A DNA stretch of 64,000 bases from Pterois miles (taxonomy: Eukaryota > Chordata > Actinopteri > Perciformes > Scorpaenidae): assembly GCA_947000775.1 (NCBI GenBank), contig CAMQGK010000110.1, positions 25,842,501 to 25,906,500 of the forward strand, written 5' to 3'. The translations under genes were made by a program, and so were the position numbers. Under the pieces are notes generated by a model. The model did not search any database and had not been told where the DNA came from. It was given only the letters and a program-made list of their open reading frames with translations. This document shows positions 34,401-49,400 of this stretch, in pieces (position 1 is the first letter of the stretch; every line of letters begins with the position of its first letter).

Positions 34401-37400
34401 AATATTTTACAAGAAAAGATGACGCTCAAAATATGTAGAGTGCTTTCTGTGATCGTTATGGATGGGTGGCTGTGTGTCTGTCTCCAGCTTTCGCTGAGGG
34501 GCCTCAGGCTCCACCATACGCCGGCTGTGACCGCTCCATCCTCCGCACACCGATTGCCTCATTGACGTAATTGTTCCTTCGTAGCATTGGGCTTAAATCC
34601 AAAATATTCCCAAATTTGCTTTTTGATTGAATTTGAGTGAATTTCTCCACTGTGGGACTAATAAAGGAATATCTTATCTTATCTTATTTTCGTCGTCCTG
34701 TCTGTCAACTCTCTCTGTTTTGTCCCGTGTGTGGGGAATCTGACACGGAGCAGACACTTTCAATTTCTGTTTGCCGCGTCTGTCATCCGACTATTTAAAA
34801 CAAACTAAATGGGTTTGATTTCCAAAGCCAAACCATGGTGGGAGCAATGGGCAAGTAATGTAATCTGTGTATGCTCAAACACCAACAGCAGAGGCAAGCC
34901 CACTGTCTATTTTTTTTGTCCTAAAAATCTATGTAGGTTCATTTTTTGTACATGTATATGTATTCCATCTGTGTTTGCAGAGACATCTTTCATGGATATT
35001 TATTGGCAGTACAGAAGCACTTTAAGTTTAAGCATATCAATATAGTTGAAGCTTGTTATCAGACAGGGGGGTCTGAGGATCTTTTCTGTTTCTTTCCAAA
35101 TGAGCAGATCTCTCAGTTGTACCTCTCCCCTGCTTTAGTGCTGAAGAGATTCTTTCAGCTTGATTAAAAATGTAATTATTCACCCATTTATCCTATTATG
35201 TATCAAACAGCCTTTTTTGCTTCAATGGAATGGCAAGTGACGGGTAGTAATTGTAGATCAAGGCCGGGCCGGCTGGTGGGGGAGAGAGCTGGCGCTCGGT
35301 CTCAGGCTTTGGCGGGCCGGCTGCCCCTGATCCACTGATGTAGCGCTCGCGGTGGGAACTAGAAGACAGTGCTACTTATGAAGTCAACCCCTGTTTGCAG
35401 CGGCTGTGGCGGTTCACCCCGTGCCAGCCATTACAAGGGCTGCTCTTTTCATTCCAGCCCCGCACCGAGCGATTCCTGCCCTCTGCCCCGGGCCACAACA
35501 AGCAGCGTTGTCACTCAAGTTGAGTGAGAGCGAGCGAGAGCTGGAGGAGGGCCTGAAAGGCAGCGACACTCCAGGAATCCACTTCAAACAAACAATTAGA
35601 GCATGCTGATACTTAGGGTTAATAGGCTTTTATTATTGTACTTAGAGGTAGCCTCGCTGTTGATGTGGTATTAATTATTAGCAGGGTCGAGGGTGCTGCA
35701 TGTGAAATTCATTTAGCTTTTTTCAGGTGATGCATAAGAAGGAGTGTCTGAATGTAGTAGAGGAACGTGAACCCTGTTTTTCCTGAGTACTGAAGCGGTA
35801 CCTCATCAGCTCCCACAATGCTGCTCAATATATGCAAAGCCGACTCTCGACAGGGCTTGTTAAGCATCAATACTACACTCCTGCTCCAGAGATTTATTTC
35901 AATATGGGCCATTACTGTTTATAAAGTCCCCAGCTCAGCCCGACTGCTCACTCCCCTCTGTAGCTTCAGCATCCTTAAAGGAGCCACGTTTTTTATAGCC
36001 GCAAAGGTGGATAACTTTCCTTATTCTCTTTACAACCCAACAATCCAGCGTTGTCACAATCACAATCAGTCCTTAAGCCGCTGTTTGGAAGGAGGGAGAT
36101 GACTCAATGTTAAACATTGCAACTGAAGTGTTGCACAAAGAGCAGCAGGAATGTTTCACTTCGTCATTCAGCAGAAAGAAAAGCATGACTGTATTTGCGA
36201 AAGAGCACAAACCGTAATGAAATACACACTATTTAGAGATCCATGTGCATCTTCAGGACTATCTTTTGTTTTGGTGTGTATGTGAGCAGAAATCTGACCA
36301 ACATAATGATTCATTTTCAAAATATGTGGAGTTTAGTGTCCATGTTTGGCTGCAGAGTTTATATTACAGCTCTCTAGAATCAGCAGTTAGCCAGAGGCAA
36401 CTGACAAGACCCACTTTTAGTCAATTTAACATGTATATTACCACGCAGTGTTCTTTTTTCATTCATATAAAGCAAACAGTATTGATGATAGCGTCAAATA
36501 GAAACACAGAAAACAGTAGCTGTTTGTCTTCTGCTTCCAGCAGATAGACGCCTTTTAGGGATATCATTAGTACAATGAAAGGGATCTTTGACCGGGACGT
36601 CTGCTTTATTTTTCACTCCTAAAGCTCGGCTCTGTGCTGCTCATCACGGCCTAATGGAACACAACACTGCAGCAATTAAGCAGCTGTTGGGAATGAATTA
36701 AATAAACCTCCAGTTGCCTTTTTCTGGATGTTAGGTTTTCCCAGAGGCAGCAGAGGAAGGACACGCTGACGTTTTGCTGTAAAGAGCACTTTTAGGTTCT
36801 TCCAATTAGGAGAACAGGCCGTGGTTTTAAACTGATGTATGTCTGCAACGCGTCTTTCTTTTCTGCTGCACTGAGAGGTTCTTGTTGGATATCGCAACAT
36901 AGGTAATTTCATATCTCGATAATGCTATATATCACAATTTAGCATGTTTTATGGAAATTCAATCAATAAATAGTTTGTATGAACTAATCACAGCCTATTT
37001 TTGTATACTGTGTCAATTAAACCTGCAGTAGGTAAAAATTCCATAATAACCTTTCAGCACATTGTAATTCACGTGTTTTGAGAGAAAACTACATTGACTA
37101 GACTTCTATTGCTTTCCTATTGGCTGTGCATTCAATGGAGGGAGCTGTAAATCACTTGCAAACTCTGATCTAACGGTCAAACTAGGCAGCACTGATAAAA
37201 TATGAATCAATATTCTGCTACTTTGTCTGAAGACATTTGAGGTGAGAAATAGGCATTACAGTAAGAGAATATTGATTCATATTTGATCAGCGCTGCCTAG
37301 TTTCACCATATGATCAGAGTTTGATCAGATTGACTGACAGCTGCAGGCTCCAGCTCGACTCTGATTGGTTGTTTTCTTCTGGCCTGTGAAGTCTTGCAGA

Positions 37401-40400
37401 TGCTATCAGAAGCACCGGAGGACACCGAGGCACATCATTTTTGTCTTATGCACTTCTGTCAGGATATAGTGACATCATATTTGCTCCAATCTGCCTCATA
37501 GTACTTTTTCATTTTAAGAACTGGACTGCAAAATGAACAGTTTTAAGTGAAATTATGAAGAAAATAATAATAAATATAGGCCTAGCCTTTATCACAATAG
37601 AAACAATATAGAAAAATACATACAGTAGACATTTTTATATACAGTAGTTTGTTTTGTCATATTGCCCAATCCTAATGTTGGACATAATCTGCAAACAGAG
37701 GGACGGGTTTAAAGGTAAAGATATGTATAAAAGTAATCATTCAGTCCCTAAAACATCATGTTAACTGCTCCTGTTTCACTTTGTCCACAAACCGTTCACT
37801 CCCAAGTCAAAAGGCTGTGCTCTCATACTCTGTGATTGCAATTTGAGTGACACAGGAAATCCTCTTCAGGCTGCAGATCTCTGTTGCTAAGGGACCAGAC
37901 TGGTGGGCTCCTAATGGGTGAGTGGACCCGGAGCAATCCCGGGCAATTACTTCACTTAATGATTAGGATCTGAAGAAGGGAGGGGCGCCGCGCTGTGAAT
38001 TCATTACAGGGTCGAGGCACGAGATGAGCTGTAGTTTGTAGAGACATAAGGAAAAATTGACAGAGTGTGAAAGACACGGAGTCATTACGAGCCAAGTGCT
38101 CATGTTTGGAAGAGCAATTAGTGGTTATTGGATTTCTGTAGACCATTATGGAACGAACTGTGGAGGAAAATCAATTATTAAAGCATCATTTCCCCTTTGT
38201 CTTCATATTCCACTGTAACTCCATGTAGGCCTGAGTGGATTTTTTGTTTGTTTTTTTGTTGTGTGTTGTATGAAAATTGCTGACTGAATCTCCCCATGGA
38301 AACAGTAAGGCACTTCAGGATGTTTGTGAGCTCATTAAAACTATAAAAAAAAATGGCAGCATTGTCAGGCCTGTCATTTCGTAGGAAAGAAATGCGTTGG
38401 AAGGGGAAAAAAAAGAAAGTGTCCCATACAAAAGTCCAATCTTGGCTGAACTGGTCTAGGCCGGTCCATTTGCAGCTCACTTGGACGGACCACCCAGATT
38501 GATCTGGTGCGGTTACACAAGTGAACATTGTTGGGGAAAAAAGATCATGTACCAGAAATGCTTCCCACATTCATTTTTGGCCAGAGACAAAAGGATTAAT
38601 CAACAAAAAACTGAACATGGTGTCAAGACTCATCTCATGTCGAATGATCGTGACGGGTAATTATGAAGTAGGACGATGGCCACATCTCCACAGCTACTGG
38701 CCAGATTGACAAAAGGTGTGGATATTCTTGATCTCCAGGTTGGCAATCAGCTGCTCTTTTGTCTGGCACCACTGTCAAAAAAATATATGCTCAAGCTTAC
38801 CTGAAATTGTCTGATGTTAATGGTCCCCAGACAAGGAATGCCACACTTTTACAGACCCCTTGTCCTCACACAGTGTCACCATCTGGCATAAAAAGTCTGC
38901 CAGAAAACAGTATTAACCTGATGGGCAGATCTGTCTTTCTCCATAAGGTGAATCTTATCGATATTCAAAGGCTCGCCAGTCTTCGTCTTGGGCCAGCCTC
39001 AGGCCAAACTGTCTACACACAATGTATCTCAAAGTGAATCTTGAACAATGAAATTTCTCTTTACTTGACGCTGTCCTCTCACACCACAGTGAAGACTTCC
39101 TAAAAGTGGTGCAATGGAAAGTAAAGTTTTGCCAAGCCCTGTTTGTTTTCTCTGGGATGCGAGTGAATCACCTCTCTAAACATTCTGGGAAAGCAGGCGA
39201 CATGGAAGGGTCAAAAGTTGAAAAATGGTAACTTTACGCAAATTACGATGCAGTTTGAATGGAAGCTTTGCAGTAATTTGCCCAAAATCTGACAAGGAAA
39301 GATGGTACAGAAGTGGGACAGGAGGTTAAGGCATTTAATGGGAATATAAATGTCTTAAATCCCAGCCAAAGTGTGTAATAGACCTGCCTGTCCAGCTGAG
39401 GATAGCATGTTATCAGTGTTACATTACACCTCATCAAGGTGTGAATATTACACACATGTATGAAGGTACAGTACCAGCAGGGACACCTGTGAATTTCCCC
39501 ACTGTGGGACCAATAAAGGAATATCTTATCTTATCTTATCTTAAAACCACTTAATTAGGTTTAGGGGAAACATCATGTTTAAAATAAGTACAATACATAC
39601 AGAAACAATGTAACATAAGTACACAAAAAACATCACTTCACAAAACATCAAACATCTCTAACATAGCTTACAAGAAAACACTTGGTACACAACATTGGTT
39701 TTGTCTCTTCATTTTTACTGACTGCATTCATGATGGTGTACTTGGGCATTTCTTTGGGTGCCCATTACAGTAATTACAGTGATACCTTAAAAATAATGTG
39801 AAGATTATTATTGTCAGGACCTTGAGGCCATTTCCTGTACGTATCTTGTTCTAGTCGCCCAGCAGAGTTGGAGTGAATTCACACAGTTTTAAAGTGGGTT
39901 ATGTTATGTTATGGTATAGGGGTAAATGAAATAGCAGGATGTGTTTCAGCTCCATAAATTTCGGGGTGAGCTGCAGTGACATGCAGCAGCGAAGAGCGGG
40001 CTGTGCGGTCTCCTTGAGGTAGGTTATCTGTCAGAAATTATAAATATTATTTGAGCAAGCTTGCTTCTAGCTCGATCAGCAAGCCGGGTGAAGCAGCAAG
40101 CCGCCGAGATCTTGACCAGTTGTTCTGTTGTCTCAACAAACGTGAGTGAGCGCATAAACAGAGCCGGTCGTGCAGCAGACTCCCTTATGGAATTTACTGG
40201 CCTGCTGTTTATATCTCAGAGCTCTCAGCTCTGATATCGTCATACTTTTAATTCGTCCATGTTAGGCTGTTTCCTTCTCCAGCTGGATGCGAATAGACGA
40301 TGTGATGTCGGAGTCATAACTGAGTGCTATGCTGCAGAGTATAACAGAATTGATTTCACACGTGATGCCTGCTAATTGACATGCAGCTCATTGTCTAAGA

Positions 40401-43400
40401 CATCATCCCCTATGAGCAAACCCACATTGAGTACTCAGGTTTAAGCTCATGTTGGGGAGAGCAACCACTTACTAACAGTGTGCTCTGCAGGCCACCACAT
40501 ACACTGTGTGTTTGACAGACCACAGTTTCCTGGTCGGTATTTGGCAGCAATTGGAGCAAAACATGAGCTACATGGGTTTTGATCCAAAGCCCTAAAGCCC
40601 AGTGACAACAAAATGACTGCAGGCAAAGATGGAATAATCAATCCAGATGAGTGAGGTGGAGCTAAACCCGTAATTAGAAGATTGAGAGTGACGTTACAGG
40701 TTACACCTCTAGATATGGCCCAGGGCTACATTAAGACACTAAGCCTTGAAAAGCAGCTTCACCGTGGCAATCTCTCCACTTTGCCATTGTGCGACTGTAA
40801 CGCCGCCGCCATGTTCCACCACCCCAAGGCACAATGCACGCCGGTCATCTGCATGTACAGATGTCGGTTTCGCTTGTGTCTGGGAGGATGTGTGTGTATT
40901 CTAGGAAGCGACTTCGTCCGGCTCCTGCTCGTATGCATTACACCGAGTGCCACTCAACTCTGAGGGAGCAGGCAGAAATCTGTAGGTTCGCTCAATCCTG
41001 TTAATGTGGAACAGCATTTAATTAGATCCGCTCTACGTCGAGCAGCTGCATCTCTGCATGTCGCTAAACACTGACGTTAATGCGGTGATCGCTTTGAATG
41101 AACCTGTAAAAGTAAAAGAAGCTCAATGGCTGCGAGTGTAAAGAACATTTAAGGACAACTTTGTTTGTAGTGTGATGGCTTTCCTGATGAACCACATGAT
41201 TTAATCTCATATCAAGTGAGCTACCAATTTTTGATTCTTGTCTTCATTATTTTTTTGGGTTATTCAGTTAATTCCCAAAGCCCAAGATTATGTCTTCAAG
41301 TGCTAGTTTTCTCCAATGACTAATTCATTATCGATTAACCTGCAGATTATTTTCTCTATTAATTAGGGCTGTCAGAGTTAACATGTTAACACAAAATCGT
41401 TTTAACAGCCTAATTTCTTTAACTCATTAAGGCAGTCGATCTTTCGGAGGTTGTAGCAGGCACAGTTTTAAAGCTAGAATGAAGATACTGGCATCATGTG
41501 AAGCTAGACGACCCAAGGAGACCATTGGTATCAACCATCGTACGAGCATACTAGCTCCAAACTTTCGAAGGGGTCCCTTGACCTCTGACCTCAAGATGAA
41601 AATGTAAATGGGTTCTCTGGGTACCCACCAGTCTCCCCTTTACAGACATGCCCACTTTATGATAATCACATGCAGTTTGGGGTAAGTCATAGTCAAGTCA
41701 GCACACTGACACTGACAGCTGTTGTTACGCTTGCCATGTTATTTGAGCATATTATTTTATTCTAAAAGCAGTACCTGTGAGGGTTTCTGGACAATATTTG
41801 TCATTCTTTTATGTTGTTAATTGATTTACAATAATAAATATATACATACAGTTGCATAAAGTAGTATATTTGCCCACTCCCATGTTGGTAGGAGCATTAA
41901 ATTCTAGACAAATCTCCATTTAAGGTGCATTTTGAATAGAAATGTGTGTGATTAATCAGACAATGATGCGATTAATTGTTAATATTTTAATTGATTTATA
42001 GCCCTACTATTAATTTATAAGTTTGGACTACAATAGAGGGGAAAAAGGATTTTTTTCATGGTGACATCTTCAAACCCAAGGTGACGTCTTGAAATAGCTC
42101 TTTTTTTCTGTCCAGTTGATAAGAAGCTGGTGCCATCACTGCTCTGCTTGAGGCATAATTTAAACAATGAATGGATTATAATGGACAAATGGTTTCCGCT
42201 CTAGTCCTTAACGATTATGTTTGGACACAGTCAGGAAGCTGTTGCCTGTTATTCATGTTTTGTTTTTGCATTGCATGAAAAAGAACCACCACAAAATGTG
42301 AAAATGACCGGAGGTAGATAATCCATCACATCAAAGACTGAGGTTTGGCTTGGTTTAGTCGGGGGTTTCCCCCCGTTGTATTGTGATTTCACTTTGCTCA
42401 AGCTGACTGTTTTCACATAACTGCATTCGGCTCGCTGTCAATCCCAACACACCCACAGGAAGAAATGGAAATCTCCGTCAGGAAATGTTCCCGCTCCAAA
42501 AAACCCACTGCCTTACAAACACTGTCTCATCCAGCCCGTGTAGAAAACATGAGGTCGTCTTTCAAAAATGCCAGAAGTTACAGGCGTATTCTCTTTTCGT
42601 TATCGTTAACACAGAACCTCCCAGGATAGATGTCACTGAGATCTGATTGTAAATATCAATAGGTGGCTCTTTGCTCTGAAATATAATATAGAAATATATA
42701 TTTCTCTTTGATTTAAGGAGAGGAAAACGTTGGATTGAGGTGTTAACTGACATGAGATATTTGAGGCAGACTCATCTATTTTCAGTCAGTCGTTTCCCCT
42801 CCATGTCATTGTTGACTGTGTGTTAGCGCCCTAAAATGAGAGGAACCTTGCTTCCTGGCCAGGGAAAATGGAGCTGGTTAGGATGATGTATTTCTTTGTG
42901 GTGTTTTTGAGAGAAAACTGTGTCACTGACAAATCACGCCGGAGAGCAGAATCGGCATCACAATCCAATTTTCCACAGCACGAAGGAACAGGACGTACAT
43001 AAGTACATATTGTCCAGCCCGTCCTCACTTTCCATTTCTACTGTGTGTCGGAGAAAAGCATTTAAATGCAGTGTGACCGTCTATTGTGCAGCCATCACCT
43101 TTTCACCCCTCCTCCCCTCATTGCCTGCCTCTCTAGCGTGCTCAGTGCATGCCATTACAGTTCTTCATTTAAAAAAAAAAAAAAAAAGGGAGGCGGGATA
43201 GAGGACTGGAAAGGTGACGAGAGGACTGGGAGATAAAAACCAGGCTGATTTCTATCTTGGTTGAGCTCCAGGCGCAGGCAGCAGCAGGCTTCTGCTCCCC
43301 GGCAACCAGGAGAAAAGGGATGAAGGCTGTAATGTGGCAGCACGGATTGATTCTCGTCATAATCTGTTCCTATCAGCTCTGGCGCAGCGCATAGTCAGGA

Positions 43401-46400
43401 GCACTCGCTGCTTTTCAAAAGACTGTCTGCCACTTTTCATGCCATTGTGCCATCCAACCACATTCTTACAGCCACATTGTCTCATTATTTCCAAAACTAC
43501 CTCATTCCTGTTTGAGCTGATATGTAGTCTTGCAGTTTGGTCTCAGTCAGACGGGTTGGATCTCTGTACCCCCGGGAGGGGGGGTGGAAAGATGGTGGAG
43601 TAGCTCAACAAATTTGAAAAACATACAAATTATAGATTAAAGTATATAACCACATATTGAGTCACTGCCTAAACGCCACAAGTTGTGATTGAGAGTGCAT
43701 GAAACCGTTAGTGAGGTCTAATAATGTTTAGACTACCAGTGACTGTAGGTGGAAATTAGCTTGTAGCTAAATCTGAACCAGTAGTATAACGACGTTGGTA
43801 TCATGTCGGCGATCAAGTTGTCAATTAGTGTGGGAGAAAAACTGTCTGTGATGGATGGTAAGGGCCTGGCAACCACTAGTTGTGAAGTGAATGCATTGGA
43901 ATCGGGGAGGGAGAAAGCAACATTTAGTGGGTAAATGTCATCAATGGCAACTTTAAAATGTATTGATAAAAGTAATTAAAACACAAATGTCTAGCTTCTG
44001 CCACACTTAATGCAACAAGTAGTACAAAACCAAACTGACCAAAACAATAACCGTTCATTTGTATTTAAAAAAAAAATAATAAAAATATACACTTTTGTAT
44101 AATAAATAGTGTTAAATAGCACCCAGTTTAATATTTCAAATGAAGATGTTTGGACCATGACGAGTGGCGTCAATGAAGGGCTGAGTTAATAGTAATTTAT
44201 TTTAATTTATATTAACAATTTTACAAAAAGAATGTACACATATGTAAATAAATAACAGTAGGGCATTCAATTTATGCTGGCGCTCTCTAATTTCAAACAA
44301 TCTCTGAATATACGTGAAGTAAATGATATTGTGCTTTATACATTATCTGTGCAATGAGGGTACATCAGACAAAAAAGGTCGGGAACCACTGGACTAAACG
44401 GTCATTCATTCTTTGTAAAAAGTCTAGAAATTGTAAAAAATAATTGAGGTTGCAGCCCTAATTGGATGCTATGTCTCCCTCCTTCCTTACTCAACCTCCT
44501 CCCCCCTCACACACTACCACCTTGTTTGCTCTTAAAGGTTGCTTTGACTATTCTTTCTGAACGAACAGGGCCGGTGATGCTGGAGCTGCAGGGACTCACA
44601 TGCAGGCAGGCAGAGTAGGCTGGGTGGGTGGGTCGGACTCGTGCACCGGTGCTTAGTGCTCTGGTGAGACGCTGGTAGTAACCGGGAGGGCGGAGAGGCT
44701 GCTCTGCGAGAGTGGTCCGGCTTAGAACAGCAGCGCCTTTTGTGTCTGCCTGTTTCTGACGGTTATTTATAAACCCAGTAAACCCACAGCACATTCCTGG
44801 CTGCCACAGACGCAGGCAGAGCTGCAGCACCTCACCCATGTGTGTCCTCTTTGTGTCTGCGTGGAGCTCGATCCTAGCTGTCAGGATCAGGGATCGCGTT
44901 GCTGCTCAGTGCGGAGAAGACACAAAAGCTGGTGAATGTGATTTATTCACGATTCTGGAGGTGCAGTGAAAAACCATTTCACTCCCTTTTTCTCTTTTCT
45001 TGTTTTGGCACTTCATTTGCTCTTGGCTGTTGCGTTTTTATGACCGCCGCTTGTGGTCTTCCATGACTCATATTAATGGGAGGGCCTTCCTTGGCAATGG
45101 ATTCCTCAGTTTAATGTTAGCCATTACCGAACTTGACTACTTTTCAAAAGTGCAAATCTCATTTTGTCTGTCTCTCGGTTCAAATCTCCTGGGAACTCCT
45201 CCTCCTGAGTTTGTGGAAAACATTAATCACATTTCCCTGGACAGCTTTTCAAACCCAGCACAGCACAATAATGCATTCAGGGTCTTCTAGTTAGCAAGAC
45301 GTCATATTTGCTTTATCTTTAGACTTGATCACTCTCAGGAAATTTGGTTTACTCGTGTTTTCTTATTTAAGACTCTTGATAAATTGTTTAAAACACACCA
45401 GTCACTGCTGACAATATAAAATGCACAGATGTTTTTTTTTTTGTTTGTTTCTTACTCTAGCAGCTCAGGAGAGTCATTTGAGGTTCATCCTCCTCTTCCT
45501 CCTCTTCCATTTTGTTTCTGGCAGCAGTTATGTGCAGGTTTCCTGTAGCTGAGTCCAGAGAGCTGTTGGAGGAAGTCCAAGCACTAAAGGACACCCCTTC
45601 CCCACCCTTTGAACCAGACTCCATTTTCTACTCGCTACAAAGGTCCCATGAGCTAATGGTTACAAATGTAATGGAAGCAATATAACCCTGTCATTTCAGT
45701 CATGGATTTGTTTGTTTGCCTTGTATTGTATTTTATTGTGTTGTGCTCTCCAAAGGATGCTCTTGATTTTGACAACAAACATGCAGATAATAAAGATCCG
45801 TTTCTCCGGCACTTTTTCCCTCTGTGTGTCTGTAAAAGGAATGAACAGATCTTTAAAACACAAAGCCACAGTGTGTTTTTTCTTTACCTTCCTGGTTATT
45901 GGCAGGCTTTAAAAGGGTTTTCCCTTCCTTTTAAATGTTAAGCCTGATTACAAATCTTTAGGCCTGCTCTGCTTTGCTGTGCTGTGCTGTGTGGCCTGAA
46001 ATGTTTAAAACACTGGAGATGGACCGTATTTTTATTTATGTATTTATTTTTTTAATAAGGAGAGTCTTGCCATCTCAGCCAAGGTAATCATGTCTTGGCA
46101 GAGCTGCAGTCATGGAAATATAGTTTATGAGCTGCTCCAATCAAAGTGAACTTCAGTAGACAAGTGCGATATCTCAACACATGCTGTAGTAGTGAGATTA
46201 AAGCTTGGCATCTATAGTGTTGTTCACGAGTGCTACAAATAGTCGTGTCAAGGATGAAAAAAGAGAGCGCAGGGAGGGAAGTTCAACCCCTGGCTCCGTC
46301 CTCACTTCGACACCGCTTGCCAATCACAGCATGTAAAGTGGGTGTGAATGTCGGATCGTCGGTTTCAGAAAGTTACAGGAATGATCGGACACAGTCCCCC

Positions 46401-49400
46401 TGTAATTAGATGTCTGGGAGATTTAATACCAATATCAACAAAAGGCTCTGGAACTCGACACTTGTTACAAAGAGCCAAGTAGCCTGCAATTCCCATAACG
46501 AGTACACGCAGCATCAAATCACATGGTGATCTTGTCCAATCCAAATAACTGTAATTGTACTGCACAATATTGAGTGTGTATGTCAGTGTCATTGTAAATG
46601 TCAAAGGGATGTCACGGAAAAGGCAACATTTCCTCCAGCTCTAACATGAGTGTCTCCATCATTTAAACTGTTCTTATTATGTTGTTATTATTATGCTTTT
46701 GTATTTTTTTCCCTTTCCATTAGTGTGTTATAGTTTTTTATTTTATTTTATTTTTTTTTTGTGCATGTAAAATTTAGAAAGCCCTGATCCACACCAAAGG
46801 GATTTACTCTCTCTCACAGAAACACTGCTCCTGAACTGCCTGAAACACCTTGCTTGAAGTCCCGCCTTTTCTTCTGTAACGTGGTGATGTCACCAAGTAA
46901 CACATTTGCGTAACAGCTGGTTCCGCCTTCAGACAAAGCTGAGCGGAGCTGGAGTGGAGTCCAAAGAGTTTCGTTCAGTTGACCAATCACAACAGGGGGC
47001 CAGCTGACCAGTCAGTGCAGACTGGGCGTTTTGAGAGGGCGGAGCAGGAACTCAAACGGGCCGTTTCGGACTTAAACGAGGTGCTGCAGCAGAGTCGTAT
47101 GAGAAAAGTAAAGCATATAAACATATTCAAGTATCATCTTATTATCTAAGAGTGTTGTCATCATCTTTAACCCAACATTGTAACCAAGCCATTGAATTTA
47201 CACATAGCTGGTGCAACAGGCTGCAGCAGTTTAAATGGTGAGGTATCGTGCAGTAGAAACAAGAAATCTGATTTGTGCTGTTGGCTTATTAGTGTAAGAC
47301 ACTTGCCAACCATTTACAACATTAAATCCACTCCAAGCTTGTAATTTCCTCCACATTGTCCTTGACTTCCCGTCCTCATTGTGAGGCCATTGCTTTCAAC
47401 CAAACATCATCCCGCTGACACAGTATTTAATTGCCAGTGTCTCACGTATTTCCAATGTAAATGAATGTGTTGGGTTGAGCGGTGAGGATCTGTGCTTGAG
47501 GATTACATCATCTTGTCTTAAAAGCCCTTGAACTGCTTGAAATAAGATATCAGCAGAGTTCGTAGGAAGCCAAGGCTTAGCAAAGTGCTGGTGACCTCTG
47601 CCTGCATCCGTGGGAGGCCTCAGATCTGTATGTCAGGCTTGTGGAGCTGAATTACAAACACGCCGTCGAGTGCGCACGTTTCCTCTGATGCCGCTCGTGT
47701 TTTTTGATGCTGTTTGAAGCTTCAACCTCAGACGCTGGACGGTTTGCTTTGAATGGAAATCACTCAGCGAAAAATAAAAGCTGTTTTACTCTGGGCTTTG
47801 TTGCCTTTTCAGTGTCTTTTCAGGTGTGTACAAGACAAATCCCACTAAAAGAGGCCCTCAGGTCTGCAACATGGAAAGGTGCTGAGTGGGGAGATTACTG
47901 AATGTTTATGTAAAAGTGTTTTTTTTTTTCTTTCTTTCTTATGAGAGTTGCATTTAAGACAGTGGTGTCGGGAGGATCAGGGGTTGAACAGAGGTTAGGT
48001 GTGAACGGATGACATGAAGGCTGTGCTGTTTCAGTCAGGCTATTAAAGGCTTGAACTTTGACCTCATGCTCTCTCTGCCCTGTCAGTCAGCCCTCCACCA
48101 GGGTGACGTGACCCTGAAAATTGACACTAATGTCTCTTTCTCTCCTCCGTCTGTCTGTTCTACCCTTCTTTTACCATCTCTGTTGCTGCCGTTTGCTCAC
48201 TCTCACTATTTGTTTACTCATCGAAAACCCTCATGTTACCTTTTTCAACACTGCAGTTAAACAGCATGTAACAGGAAAGGACTTAACGCTGCTTATTTGA
48301 GGTTTTTAACTAATCATGTGTTGAAAAAAGCACAATGCATGTGTGCTAGAATAAGCCAGAGTTTAGGAAGTGTTTAGTTGTTGCCTGAGTTTCACCACAG
48401 CCGACCGCGCCAGCTCTGACAACAATGTGCACTCATAAATCGTATGAGCTCTTTCAAAATAAAGTGACACCAGTCATGTAGTAACTATGCTTTCAGACTG
48501 GTGTTTGACTCGACAGGAAAGAGGGATCACTCAACCTCTCAGGATAAAAATAAAATGCACAGTTATTGTTACACTATCTATCATTAGTGGCACTCGTTGC
48601 TTGTGAGCCGTAACATGATTTGTTATTCCTTATTGATGACGAAGATGCATTCTGAGGCTTTCAATGAACTTGACTTCAAAGCTATACTGCTGTTTTTGAA
48701 TGTTTTAGCCAATTAAGTATAAATTCACTGTTTTTTTTTAATTTTCCTGCTTAGCATACTGCAAAGTATACTATCATTTCTCCTCCGCAAGTAAGGTGTT
48801 CATTGAAAATCAACTTGCAGAGACGTGTGTGAGATCTGTCACTATAAACATTTCATCACCTTTTTTTTTCACATTACGTGTCATGTTCATGGTTGTTAGT
48901 TTAGTCGTGGGCAGGTTTTGAAAACTTCCTGTTGATGCCTTAAAGGGCAATCCACAACTCTTTTTATAGGTGTTGAATGGCAGCGTCTTTGTACTTCAGG
49001 TGTTCTAGCCATAGGCTGTATATAAAGATGGACGACATGACAGCTCCCCAAAAGTGAAGCCAAAACATCTTGATTTCCCCTGTTGGCTGGCTGCAGTATA
49101 GGCCAAAAGTCCCTCCTGTTCCATGTTAGCAGATGGGACATGGGTCAAACTAAAATGTCAAAGTACACATCAAATCTGTTTTCTCCCAAAGACGGTTTCT
49201 CTCATTTTAGGTGGTTCTTATCACGTTCACGTGTGTCCAAACATTTTTCTGATCAGTTTATTTTAAGTAGTTAATTAATGCTGTAAAAAAGGGGATGTGA
49301 TGCCATGATTGACAGCTGTGAATCTCTTGCGCTGACAAGCCATGGCTGTGCTCGACTCGCGATTAGTTTTGGTAGGTGACCTCGATACCGTGACCCCCGA

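Noticed and set aside
32776..37016. Search for a nested gene on either strand of the NXN intron
   Set aside because: No series of splice-bounded conserved frames was found; the frames present are short and unsupported.
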